From contig OX243811.1 in NCBI GenBank assembly GCA_945859605.1, positions 39,921,821 through 39,985,820 of the forward strand: a stretch of 64,000 nucleotides of DNA, in the 5' to 3' direction. Every line of letters begins with the position of its first letter. Positions within the stretch are counted from its first letter, which is position 1. Positions 39,301 through 49,800 of the stretch are shown here, one piece after another. The DNA comes from Lumbricus rubellus. Its lineage: Eukaryota; Annelida; Clitellata; Crassiclitellata; Lumbricidae. The translations under genes were made by a program, and so were the position numbers. The notes below the pieces were generated by a model that was given only the letters and a program-made list of their open reading frames with translations, made no database searches and was not told the DNA's origin.

Positions 39301-41001
39301 ACTTCACTTGTAAGATTCTTGACAATTTTCAGGCTGACTTTTTGTCATGTAAAGTGATTTAATTTCGTGTTAGCAGTTTCATGATAAATTATCTAATTTA
39401 TATTAAAAATTGTTGATGCTAGAACAGACTATAAGCCTCCTCATTGTGTCCATAGCAAATAAGCTGTCAATTTCATGCGGTGCTGTGGGATTGGCGCCAT
39501 AGAGATGCAAAGCATTTGACCAAACATCATGGGATAATAATTTGTCGTCTGTATGTTTAGTGCCAGACGAGGAAAGAATTCAGAAGCGTGCAGGTCAACT
39601 TGCGCAGGAGTTCAAAGACCTTGTCTTTCCCGACGACTACGAACCAGGCTCCAAAAGAAAGGTAGTTATTCTGTTCATCAGCGCACCATCATGTACATGA
39701 TCTAGATTGTAATGTCAATCAATCGTAACCATAAATTCGAAATGAAGTGCTGCACTCTTAACACTTTAATGCCTGAGGGTATAGGATTTCCCATACCATT
39801 CACTACCATCTCAGCATTAAAGGGTTAAAGTGTGTGCATGGCAGCAGCTTATTCACAATTGCTGCATCAAGTCAGAGTAGTTGAGCAGAGCTGCTGCCAA
39901 GTGTAGTTGCAAGAGAGATTGTTGAGAGAGGAGGCAAGAGGGACGTTGATGGGCAAGAACACCTGGAAGGGGCTGGAGGATTGGATGGATTATTGTTGGA
40001 ATTCTTGAAGAGGTGGTCTTTTCAATTGTGTATGATTCCCACACTTTTACAGCTTCACTAAGGTGCTGAAAAGTGATGTAAATTTAACAGTTCTCAAACA
40101 GTGTCTTCAGATAAACTGACAGTGTTTCTTGAATACCTTAATGTTTGGGATGTTTGAATTATTCTTGCATCAATTGTGACCTCACGATATATTTTGCTTC
40201 GTTTCTGTGACTTTGCAGGCAGGTGGTGGTGGAGCAGGAGGAAAGGTGGCGAAGAGTGATGACCTTGAAAAGATTGACATCAAGAAGGAAGCCGAAGCAG
40301 GACGTGTAAGTCTAAAAGAAACCAACCTGTTGAGTTACTTACGTAGTAAAATTGACTTCCTAAGTTTATGTTGACATTGTTAAATTTGTTGTATAACACA
40401 ATGGGAACATTCCACTGGGATTTTGTATATTTGTGAATAGATCTTCCAAGTCATAGGCATTTATCATACCTATTTATTATACCTATGAGAAATGAGTTGA
40501 TTATTTTATCCATTTAGTTCAGTTTTATTATACAAACGACATTTGAGTAATGAGTAGGTAATTAATTTTAGGTGATTTATTTTAGCTTGGTTATTATATA
40601 CATATGGCAATTACATAAGTAACTTATTTTAGCTAGTTACTTTGGCTTAGATTTTACAAATGACACGTTGCTTTTAAATAATCCTTGTTAGCTTTTGTTA
40701 TTATATAGTCAAATCATTTTCTTTCAGTTGTGTAGTAAATAATGACATGCTGACGTGGTGTATTGACCAAGGACATTAGACACATGAAGTATTGTATAGA
40801 AGCCGAATTGTTAAAAACTTGACCAACTTACTACACGACTTCCTTGCCTTGCTTTATTTTAACGTTGTGATCTTATTTTTGCAGCTGGGTAAACTAACTG
40901 TGCCGATGTTGAAAGAATTCGTTAAGAAACTAAACATTAAGTCGGCTGGAACGAAGAAGGCGGATCTTATCGACGCAATTAGCGACCATTTCGGACTCTG
41001 A
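26401..41001 (+). CDS. XRCC6: Ku70, DNA end-binding subunit of NHEJ
   Basis: Forms the Ku heterodimer with Ku80, which rings broken DNA ends and recruits the end-joining machinery. Exons: 26401-26475, 27162-27263, 27686-27760, 28180-28227, 28646-28700, 31046-31142, 31615-31693, 32357-32464, 34456-34532, 34875-34958, 35879-35975, 36692-36806, 37212-37300, 37771-37899, 38375-38489, 39148-39309, 39561-39661, 40219-40305, 40885-41001. The total is 603 codons against about 609 in human. Order of domains: acidic N-terminus; Ku alpha/beta (vWA-like) domain with [42 protein letters not shown]; beta-barrel and bridge with VNVxxGF-like [48 protein letters not shown]-terminal arm [16 protein letters not shown] domain in the last exon ([18 protein letters not shown]). 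The ATG has A at -3 and G at +4. All exon phases agree. No lesion seen. Confidence 0.97.
27801..27878. mobile_element. TTAA-flanked mini-element (second type)
   Basis: TTAA at 27801-27804 and 27875-27878 enclose 70 bp with inverted ends CCCTTTACCTGTT and, on the other strand, TCTTTTACCCGTT. TTAA targets are characteristic of piggyBac. It is distinct in its interior from the 63-bp family at 31.3, 38.6 and 39.8 kb. Ku70 intron 3. Confidence 0.5.
28925..30801. mobile_element. 1.9-kb DNA element with perfect 27-bp inverted ends
   Basis: AAAACTGTTTTTATCCTGAG.. at 28925-28951 is the exact reverse complement of 30775-30801. A further inverted pair lies inside (ACACTGGACAACA near 28967, TGTTGTCCAGTGT near 30582). 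Non-coding. It fills most of Ku70 intron 5, which is much longer than neighbouring introns. The superfamily is not determined. Confidence 0.65.
30040..30570 (+). repeat. ~170-bp tandem units inside the 1.9-kb element
   Basis: About three diverged copies share CTCAAAAACCTTACGTGATA, GTTCAGCACGTCAA and TATATTTAAATATATGCAAT. A partial copy lies before 30120, and an inverted match to CTCAAAAACGTTACGTGATG occurs near 29070. Confidence 0.7.
31201..31454 (+). repeat. Local direct duplication in Ku70 intron 6
   Basis: The ~95-bp unit with AATTGTTGCCAGCAGTGG and GCACTGAAGAACTTTACCAT occurs at 31201-31355 (interrupted) and 31361-31454 (uninterrupted). The first copy is interrupted by a TTAA mini-element; the second contains a 7-base insertion (GTCTTGG). 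Confidence 0.85.
31265..31335 (-). mobile_element. 63-bp TTAA mini-transposon, copy 1
   Basis: TTAA at 31265-31268 and 31332-31335 flank 63 bp with inverted ends (CCCTTTAATGC / GGCATTAGAGGG). It is inverted relative to copies 2 and 3. The empty site is preserved at 31431-31434 in the neighbouring duplicate. piggyBac mobilisation is inferred from the TTAA. Confidence 0.8.
33451..33832. mobile_element. MITE with TCATAGGCGTAGG ends
   Basis: 17-bp inverted ends at 33451-33467 and 33816-33832 differ at one base. The interior is built of repeated TTTCGGGCAAG motifs in both orientations and C-runs, with no coding. It sits in a CAT-rich simple-sequence tract of Ku70 intron 8, so the target duplication cannot be read. 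Confidence 0.65.
36244..36322 (+). repeat. (TGAT)n microsatellite
   Basis: About twenty uninterrupted tetranucleotides in Ku70 intron 11. Confidence 0.95.
36577..36676 (+). repeat. 25-bp minisatellite next to a Ku70 acceptor
   Basis: Four copies of a unit starting GCCTTATTATGACCGACC. The last copy grades into the pyrimidine tract of the exon beginning at 36692. Confidence 0.9.
38629..38699 (+). mobile_element. 63-bp TTAA mini-transposon, copy 2
   Basis: TTAA at 38629-38632 and 38696-38699 enclose 63 bp (CCCTTTAGTGCC..CGGCATTAAAGAG) containing GGGTATAGGATTTCCCATAC. It lies in Ku70 intron 15, same orientation as copy 3. Confidence 0.8.
39758..39828 (+). mobile_element. 63-bp TTAA mini-transposon, copy 3
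   Basis: TTAA at 39758-39761 and 39825-39828 enclose 63 bp nearly identical to copy 2. Ku70 intron 17. Confidence 0.8.
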
Positions 41002-41355
41002 ATTCTTACAAATTAATTACTTGGAACGAGTGAAACATTTAACGCTGTAGTTGTGTGACTGTTCTTTCTGATCATGCTGTAGCTTGTAATGGCTATAACT
41101 TTGTTGGAGGATTATGTGACTGGAAGGTGGTGTATGCAATGCATGTATTTGTCGGCTCATGTAAGAACCGGACAGAATTACTGAGGCATGATTATATAAC
41201 AGATTGCAGCATGTGACTTTATTCCCATACTTTGCTGGAAGTCTGCAACTGTAGCCTAAGCATCAAGGCATGAAAGTCCAGACTGAAAAATCAAGAGTTT
41301 GGACTTTGAAGTTTGTTGTTGATTGACTTTTCGTAGTCTGTAGTGGCGCGACTTA

Positions 41356-41361
41356 AATAAA
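41356..41361 (+). terminator. Candidate Ku70 polyadenylation signal
   Basis: AATAAA about 355 bases after the stop codon, followed by T/G-rich sequence. It is the first AATAAA I see downstream of the gene. Confidence 0.55.
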
Positions 41362-43600
41362 TTTTTGTGTGGCATTTATTACCGAGTAGGTTGAGATGGC
41401 TTATTATGGATTGGGGAAAAAACTTATAAAATGAACATTGTTTTTGAAATTCATGCTGCTTTTGTAGAGGTTCTTAGATGGCAGTGCAAAAATTTTCTGT
41501 TACATTATTTTTTACATATGTAATTACATGCACAGAATGACATACTATGATACCGACGAATGTATTCCTTCTCTTGCCAATAGTGGCCGCCTTTATTTCT
41601 GGTAGTCCATAAAATGGTTGTTGATTAAGAAAACTGATTGCGAATATAAATGTGTGGAGTATCTTGTTTATCAACTTTGTTTGTTTGATGGCGCTACAGA
41701 AAGTTTTGTGTATTAGTTTATAAGTAGTTGATTTGTGAGGCTTTTAGTGTCTAAAGGGTTATTTTGCACTGAATTATTAAAATATAAAAAATAACTTTGT
41801 ATTACTGAAGTTGCTCTTTACATATCTATTTCAGAGCAGGTATGTATTCTATTCCAGTATTGATTATTCTATTGAGAAATTCTAATACAATTATGTAATG
41901 TGTAATGTAATAGAATTTGAATTTGCGTAGAGTCCATATAGCTTACCCTGGGTGTCTGCAGAAATGTTTTACTACTTTTATCCCTCAATCAACCGTTTGT
42001 GTCCAGGTGCTAGAATTTAAAGAGTAGGCCTGTGGACTGCACATGTAAGCTATGTAGACTGCAGCATCAAAGCACTGGTATACCCTACCTACTTAACTGT
42101 TTTTGGTCGCAAATTTGGTGTGCAGACGCCCGCCAAGGGATTGGGTGGTACGGCTAAACATACGGGTACGGAGAGGTCCAAAGAAGATACTCTTCTATAA
42201 ATGTTCTTTATGGACCCCTAATGAAGTTTCCGAAAGAAAACAATCGCTTCACTCTGCATATGCGATGATCAGAGCCGTGCGATGATGAATCTGGCGTGGA
42301 TACCAACAGCCGCCAGAGGCCCATTGCTTTTGTAAACCGTTCAAATGGTAGGCCCACATTTGACATGATAATTATTGGAACTTTTGACATTGTTCTGTGG
42401 TGATCCCGTTTCAGCTATGACCTATCTCTCTCTAAACATTTCTTTCAAAAAGAAAACAGCTAAATTTTCAATATTTGTATATATTGTAAACTTTAGGCTA
42501 TAGGTTTTCGTGGCTAGTTTGGATAAAAAAAGGGAGATCCAGTTGAAAATGGTCTCTCTAAGGACGCCCGTGGCTTAAAAGTTCTGTTCAATGCTATAAA
42601 TTTATGGTAAATTAAATTAGAGTCCAGCAGACCAGCGCTAAGAACACAGCTAGTGTGTTGCAACAGAAATTTGCATTGCCAATTGTGCAAGAGTCTGACA
42701 AAATAGTTTGAATTTATGGCTAATCCCACAAGAGGCCACCAGCATTAAGAAGACAGAAATTTTCATTGCCGATATTATTGTGCCACAATCTCAATAAGTT
42801 AGAAAACTGCAATGTACTTTTCTTATTGCAAGGGAGGATCCAGGGGGCAATCCGGGCATGGCCCCATTTCAAAATTGCATGAGACGTGACCCCCCACATT
42901 TGGTTTTAGGAACCTTTCAATCAAATTAACCGGATGACTTTAAAAAAGGTCATCAAATTTTTTCCGTCAAAGATCACCGAAAATTTTGGCTCCCCCTTAA
43001 AAAATTTCTGTATCCGCCTCTGTTTTATAGGTAGGCTACAGTTTAATTTGTTGTGGTGCGGGTGAATCGACTTGTGAGACGCGGCATTTATTAGTGGCAG
43101 AGATCCTTCGGAAATTGACGGTTAATGCGTGTTCTTGCACACTTTTAACATTCTAACGTTCTGTTTAACCCTAGGCTATAGGCAAACTTTACGTTGGCAC
43201 GCTCAACAAGTCTTGCAGTAGGCCTACGCACTACAAGCGTGAATACAATCTGGAACACGGCCTACCGCGTGAGCAATGCCCGGCTTCTTGGATTGCTCTC
43301 GAGATCTTTCCACGGGGGGCATCTTGCCAATCTTCGTTGAGATAGACAGGCTACAGTTAGGAAGTCGGCCCACGGGAAATTTTCCAGTCTTTAAAGCCTT
43401 ATACCGGGGTATTAAATTACAAACAAATCGTGATTGGACGGACCAAAGGTCACATTAGCCATAAGAAGGCCATAGTTATAATTATTCATGTTTAAAGACG
43501 CCTACTGAGTGACATATCCAAGGCTAAAAGACGTCTCTGGCCTTTGTAGGCTTTCAACTAGGCTACTATGCAGAAGTAAGGCCGCAGGCGTCACATCGAG
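41362..43600. other. Spacer between Ku70 and ACSS3
   Basis: No gene supported. It contains the hAT-like MITE at 42829-43022 and, toward 43200, the start of another TAGGCCTA cluster. Confidence 0.45.
42829..43022. mobile_element. Short hAT-like MITE
   Basis: Ends CAAGGGAGGATCCAG and, reversed, CAGAGGCGGATACAG are imperfect inverted repeats of the hAT style. Flanking octamers TCTTATTG and TTTTATAG agree at six of eight positions, as expected for an old 8-bp duplication. Non-coding. Confidence 0.5.
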
Positions 43601-43874
43601 ATCGATGTAGATTGTAGAATATGTCGCATGTGATTGGCTGGTCGCATGTAGGCTACAGACTTAGGCCTCGTCTCTGCTTTACGCTTGGTTGACCAACCAA
43701 GGTTTGAAGACTTTTCAATGCAAATAGGCGCCTGTTGATAGGCCTACCTATACCTCACACAGGAGGCGAATTATTCTCATTCCCTCCGTTTCAATGATTT
43801 AGGATCATAAAACCCGACATGAACGATCTGTTGACAGTTTGGAAACTTCTTCGATCAGCCAGCGTTTGGTAAAA
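43600..43874 (+). promoter_or_regulatory. Likely ACSS3 promoter and 5' UTR
   Basis: Reverse CCAAT boxes (GATTGG) occur at about 43432 and 43632, and several TAGGCCTA-type sites surround the region. An upstream open frame occupies its end. No TATA box is obvious. The start site is not determined. Confidence 0.4.
43819..43872 (+). other. Upstream ORF ending two bases before the ACSS3 start
   Basis: ATG at 43819 opens 17 codons and stops at TAA 43870-43872. The ACSS3 ATG begins at 43875, a spacing that fits termination-reinitiation control. Confidence 0.45.
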
Positions 43875-46800
43875 ATGTACCGCGCTCAGAATTTGTTCAG
43901 GGGGTGCTTTAAAATTAAGGGAGCTAGATGTTCTCTGAGTTGCAATGGGACCTTGACCCCGACGACCGTGACTTCTAACCCTTCCCAGCGGACGATCGTA
44001 ACTGCGGGTTCTGGACAGAATCAGTTGCACCCGGACGCTGTCAGTCCTACGTTGAAGCAACTTCCGCAAGATCAGATCGATCGACATGTTAAGAGTTCCG
44101 GTAAGATTAGGCCTACCGTAAAAAAATTTATATCAACATTTTTACCATTACCATTTTTCTGACATGTCAGTCTATGGAGTAGGCCTATGGACTTCTATTA
44201 AAATTAATTAGCTCAAAGATAATGATTAGCCCTGCCCTGAGACTGACAAACAGGTCGGCTTGTCTTCTATTGTTTTCCTTTCTCAAAGACTGTACAGCAC
44301 TCTCTCTGATAGTCATGTAGACCTATATTTCCGGTCATATGCTCAGATGTTCACAGGCTGTAGTCTACTTAAACATGTAATTTACGTGCGTGCGTAGGCC
44401 TACCATGTAGGCCTACGTATGCATGAGCACTTTTTATAGCGCCCATTCAAGGTTATACTCAGAGGCCCTGCAACCTGGAATGGATTCCCTGTGGAACTAC
44501 CTGTGGTGCCTAGAGCCTTTGAGACTATGTTATACTCTGCTCTTAAGACTGTTCTCTTTAGCCTTGGTTAGGTCAAGAGCGCTTCTGAGTAGTGACTCTT
44601 GAAGAGGCGCTATATAAATGTCTAAAATGAAGTGAATGAACTACAGTGCGGACACTGAACCGGAGTTTCACATTGAAGTGACCCTGTGTTACACCATGGA
44701 CTTGACATGCAGTGCTTTGTGGTCTTTGGAATGTGGTTATGTGTCAGTTATGCTGCCATGGACATTCACAAAAGGCAGTAGACACAGTAGACCCAGCGGT
44801 ATGGTCGTCACTTGATGCATAGGTTGAGTTCAGGGCCTGTTCGACCAGGTCCTTTCTTAAAAAGCAATTTTTGATAGAGGTATGTAATTATGAGTGAGTC
44901 CTTACCTTAGACCTTAGTCCTTCCGTGTGCTGTGCGCACATTGGGCGATACAGGTCTTCCATCCTTCTCTGTTTTGACTCTTTTGAGCAACTCTGGCAGC
45001 CTCCTCCCATGTATGAGTGAGTACATGGTCTAATTTATCTTACCATTCACTTTGCCACTTTCTTTACCTTCTGTAGATCTTGCAGAATGTGAAGTGGCAT
45101 AAAGGATAAGGCGTGAACCTTGCCATACTTCAATTACCATTCTTCCTAAAATTTTACCTGCCCGCCAGTTATTGCCCTAATCGTTATCTATCAAGGGTTC
45201 TGCGATGGTGGCAGATGCATAAACTTGCTAATTTGTAAAGCACTTGCACAATTATCATGAATTATGTCAGCCAACCTTAACTTGTAACAGGTGCGTACAA
45301 GAAGTTGTACGAAGCAGTGTTCCGACGTAGCATCACAGATCCGGATGAATTCTGGGGAGAGGCGGCTGAGGATCTGACCTGGATGAAGAGATGGAATAAG
45401 GTGGTCGACGACTCAAAGTCTCCATTCACAAAATGGTATGCCTCAGATTCTGACATTGAACAAATGTTATCTTATGACTTTATGATCATGTCAATGTATT
45501 TCATTGATGCTTGACACATTGATAAATGCTTGCTGCAGGTGAGGCTTTAGTAATAACTTAAAATCTAGTGAAGTAAAACTTTTAAGACGGGGCCCAATTA
45601 ATCAAATCATGAATAGCAAAAGCAGCAGTTACTCCAATGTCTTTCGTAGGCATCATATAGTGACTATGATGACAGTACATATATACTATATGTGAATATA
45701 AATTCTGAGAACATAGGGTCAATGTATGAAGTTTTGATTGGTGTATTGGTGCTAGTGTATGTGTGTGCTATCTCAATGTTTGCAGTGTACATCTCTTGTG
45801 CATTTTCCCCATATTGTACATTCAAAAAATGTTGAAGATTCATTTGCTTGTGTGACGTTGTGTCATTCAATTAGCAGCTGCTTAAGAACGTTTGCAGTGC
45901 ATTAGTCTCTAATTACAGTGTATAATTTTTTATCTTGCACGTTATAGATCGACCTATTGTAATAAGTATATGCATGCATATATATATATATATATATATA
46001 TCATAATATATACATATTTTGTAAGTATGCATGCACATTACGAATCGACTTATTATAATGGATGTGCGGAATGTTCCTGTAGTGAAGGAGAGAGCCCTCT
46101 TTTCTGCCGCATTCTCTTATGCTAGCTTTGTACCTGTTCTATATGTTCTATCTGTTCTACCTGTTCTACCTGTTCTATCTGTTCTATCTGTTCTACCTGT
46201 GCTTCTCAGCGGAATTCAATAAGTTGTATGAGCATGTGATAAGCAATCGATTGTCGTAATAATGAACGTGTGTGTGTTTTATGTGTCTGTTGGAGTCTAG
46301 CCTTTGTGCAGACAGAAGTGACAGCCTGCTGACACATGCATGCATAAATAGATACATACTTACATACCAGTGTGCACAGCTACACAAATGCATACGTGAG
46401 CCTACATTCATACATAGCATACGTTTATTCAGTACATGCCTGGTAAATACATAAATACTTGCATTAGCTAATGGTATTCTGTGAATGTTATAGAGAAGGA
46501 TATATTCTTCCATTTAACTTACGGCTGAGCTTACAATACAATACAATACAATACAATTCACTTTATTGCAACCAGAAAACAAGAAAACAATAAAAGTACA
46601 AAACATGCATGCATTGGCTACAAAGGGGGGCCCAAAAGGGATGGACATCCCGCTGGGAAGGGTCACCCAAGTAAAAAAGTCCCAAGAAAAATTAATCAAG
46701 ATAGCTTAAAAGAAAGAGACTAAAACAAATTAGGTGATGACAGATTGCAGAAAAGCTTATTTTGTCAAGAGCATATAGAGAAACAAACTTAACTAAGTAC

Positions 46801-49800
46801 TTAACTAAAATCTTAACTACACATGGTCATGTGCACTTCAAGTAGCATTAGTGGAGGAGAGTAGAAGAACACGAAGTTTCTTTTTAAATACCTGCAGACT
46901 ACTCGATTGACGAATGTCAATTGGTATTGTGTTCCATACTTTAGTGCCATAAGATTTAATAGTAAACCGCCTAGTATTAGATTGAGCTTTGACAGGGCGA
47001 AAAGCAGATGAATTCCTAGTGAAATGCGAATGGATGTCAGAGGCGTGAGGGAGGTAACCTTGGAATACCGAAGGAAGGAGACCGTGTTCGAGTCGAAAAA
47101 AGAACTCGCTAATTTGGAGATCCTTTATCTGGTCAATTTTCAGGAGATGAAGTTCATTAAAGGATACATTGACCCTTATGTTTAGAGCACGTATTGCATT
47201 GTTGTTATTGTTGTTGTTGTTGTTGTTGTTGTTTCCCATTGTTGGGCATGTAATGTGCTGAGTCACTCAGCATGTGTATTGTTTATTCAGTATTTGAAAT
47301 GGCCTTGACCTTTCTACCCTCCCTCCAACTGAACCATCTTACATATGCAGCACCTGCTGTGCCTTTGTGCAATTGCTTTGTGTCCTACTTTGAATTTTGC
47401 CCAAACAATGTTAACTTAATGCACTGAAACATTTGCTTGCCTGATGCTGTGTATCGAAACCAACCATAACCAATTCAATACCTAGATGGCATAAAATAAT
47501 AGCCTGCCTAATGCCTATCTAAGTAGGCAATGGGCATGTATGTTTGCAGGTATGTATACATGTAGGCATATGTGTGTGTTTGTCTGTCTGTCTGTATTTG
47601 TCCATTTACTTACATACCAGAAACATGTGTACATATGCACTACTGTACATATTTGTCAGTGCAGGATCCATGCTCTTGTGGCGCTATACAGACTTCCAGA
47701 CAATAATTAAATTTTAATAAGAATATGCATGTATTAATGATGCAGATGTCTTTTTAACTGCGATACATCAATAAGATAGTCAGTCATGTGTGCAAAGCTT
47801 TTGAGAAGTTCTTAAAAAGTGTTATTTATGTTTGTTGATGAGCGCATTGCGCACCTTTAGCATATAATCATGCATGTATATTTTATATGCAAACATGCAT
47901 GTATCTATGCATACATAGGCCTATATATGCACATGCTATGCATGTATGTATGTATCTACTATCTATGCATACATATATATGCACATGCAATGCATGTATG
48001 TATGTATTTATTTACGTATCTATGTATACATACATCCATGTGTTCATGTATGCATATATTGCACGTTTGTATGTATGCATTGGCATAAGCACATAACATA
48101 CATTTTCATATGACAACAATTTGACTGTTCTTTACAAGCATTGTTTACTTAACAATAGGTTTGTTGGTGGGGAGTTGAACACTTGCTACAACTGTCTGGA
48201 CCGACATGTGGAAAGAGGTTTCGGAAATCAAGTGGCCATTATCCACGACAGTCCAGTCACAAACACCATTCACAAGATCACCTACAAGGAACTGATGAGT
48301 GAGGTCAGAAGAAAGATTCTGAAATCTTATGTTGTTAAATTAAAAGTGTTTTTATATTATTTATCATTATTAGATATCATTTCATCCCCAGTCTGATCTG
48401 TCGAAATCCCATTTCTTATTTGCCATCTTCCTTTGTTTTGTTTTTCATTGCTACATTTTGTCCATTCTATCCATCCTTCTTTCTTCTGTTGTTTGTTTAG
48501 TCATTCCTTTCTTTTTATGTTCCTTTGTTTCTCCTCCCCTTTTTTCCTTAAAATCTTCTTTCAGTAGATGTTTAATGACGTTTGTACCCTGCATCTGTGT
48601 TCAGTATATTTGTGGGGCGCCGTGGTCTAGTGGTGGCGTCGTTGCCTTGGAGCCGGAAGGTCCGAGGTTCGAATCCACCTCCCCGCGTAAGGACCTTGGG
48701 CAAGTCCTTCACTTACAATTGCTCAGCGCTTTGGCGTGAAACTCCGATGCAGTGTCCGCTCTGCATCGGGAGCGCTTCTGAGTAGAAAGCTTGAAGGGGC
48801 GCTATAACAAGTGCACATACATACATATGTTTGATGATGTTTGTACCCTGCATTTGTGCTCAGTATATGTTTGATGATGTTTGTACCCTGCGTTTGTGTT
48901 CAGTATATGTTTGATGATGTTTATACCCTGCATTTGTGTTCAGTATGTGTTTGATGATGTTTGTACCCTATGTTTGTGTGTTGAACTTTCACAGGTGTCA
49001 CTCTTTGCTTCAGTACTTCTGAAGCATGGCGTCTGGTACGGAGACAGGGTGCTCATCTACATGCCGATGATACCAGAGGCCATTGTTGCTATGCTGGCCT
49101 GCGCTCGCATTGGTGCTATTCACTCGCTCGTCTTTGGAGGATTTGCTGCAAAGGAATTGGGTGCAAGAATTGCGCATGCTGAGGTTGGAATTGTTTCTTA
49201 AGCAGACCGTTCAGTCTGTGTGTTATTTATTTGATCCAGGTTTTGGCATGCTTGTGGATTTTTATGCATGACCAGCATTGAATACCTTGAGACATCAGAC
49301 TCAACTGGAACTCTCGGGAGTTCAGACTGGATCAGAGTCACTACTCACTTAGGTGTTTTTATATCTATCATTTTATATTTACATAATCGGTTTCTTAAGC
49401 ATTTCATCATTACTGTATTTATTCAGTCATTCATTCCGAAAACTTATATAGCGCCTCTTCAAGAAGGCTACTCAGATGCGCTCCCGGCCCAGCCACGGCT
49501 AAAATGTATTCATGCAGATATGCATGCATAATTTATGTGTTTCTGAATGCTAATATAGCACCCTTTAAAAACGTTACAATTGCACTAGGTCGTTGTCATA
49601 AGTGTTTTTTGTAGCCATCATTGTAATTGACTTCACGTTTTAATTACTAAAACAATGATGTTGGTGATCATAATGTTTATGATAATTGTGATGAATGACG
49701 AGATTAATTAAGATGACTAAGATTGATTGATGCATAATGGAACAATAGAAGTTCTTGGAAGTTCTCAGTTCTTGTAGAAAGAGATGCTTAGTTGATGGAA

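Noticed and set aside
44874..45250. Additional ACSS3 exon in intron 1
   Set aside because: The exon ending at 44100 joins in frame to 45291 (one plus two bases), so no extra exon is needed and none has good sites.
48614..48690. Functional tRNA gene
   Set aside because: Boxes A and B are present, but the sequence is part of a repeated SINE and does not fold into a complete tRNA.
48582..48785. Small frames over the SINE
   Set aside because: They cover a tRNA-derived, non-coding element.
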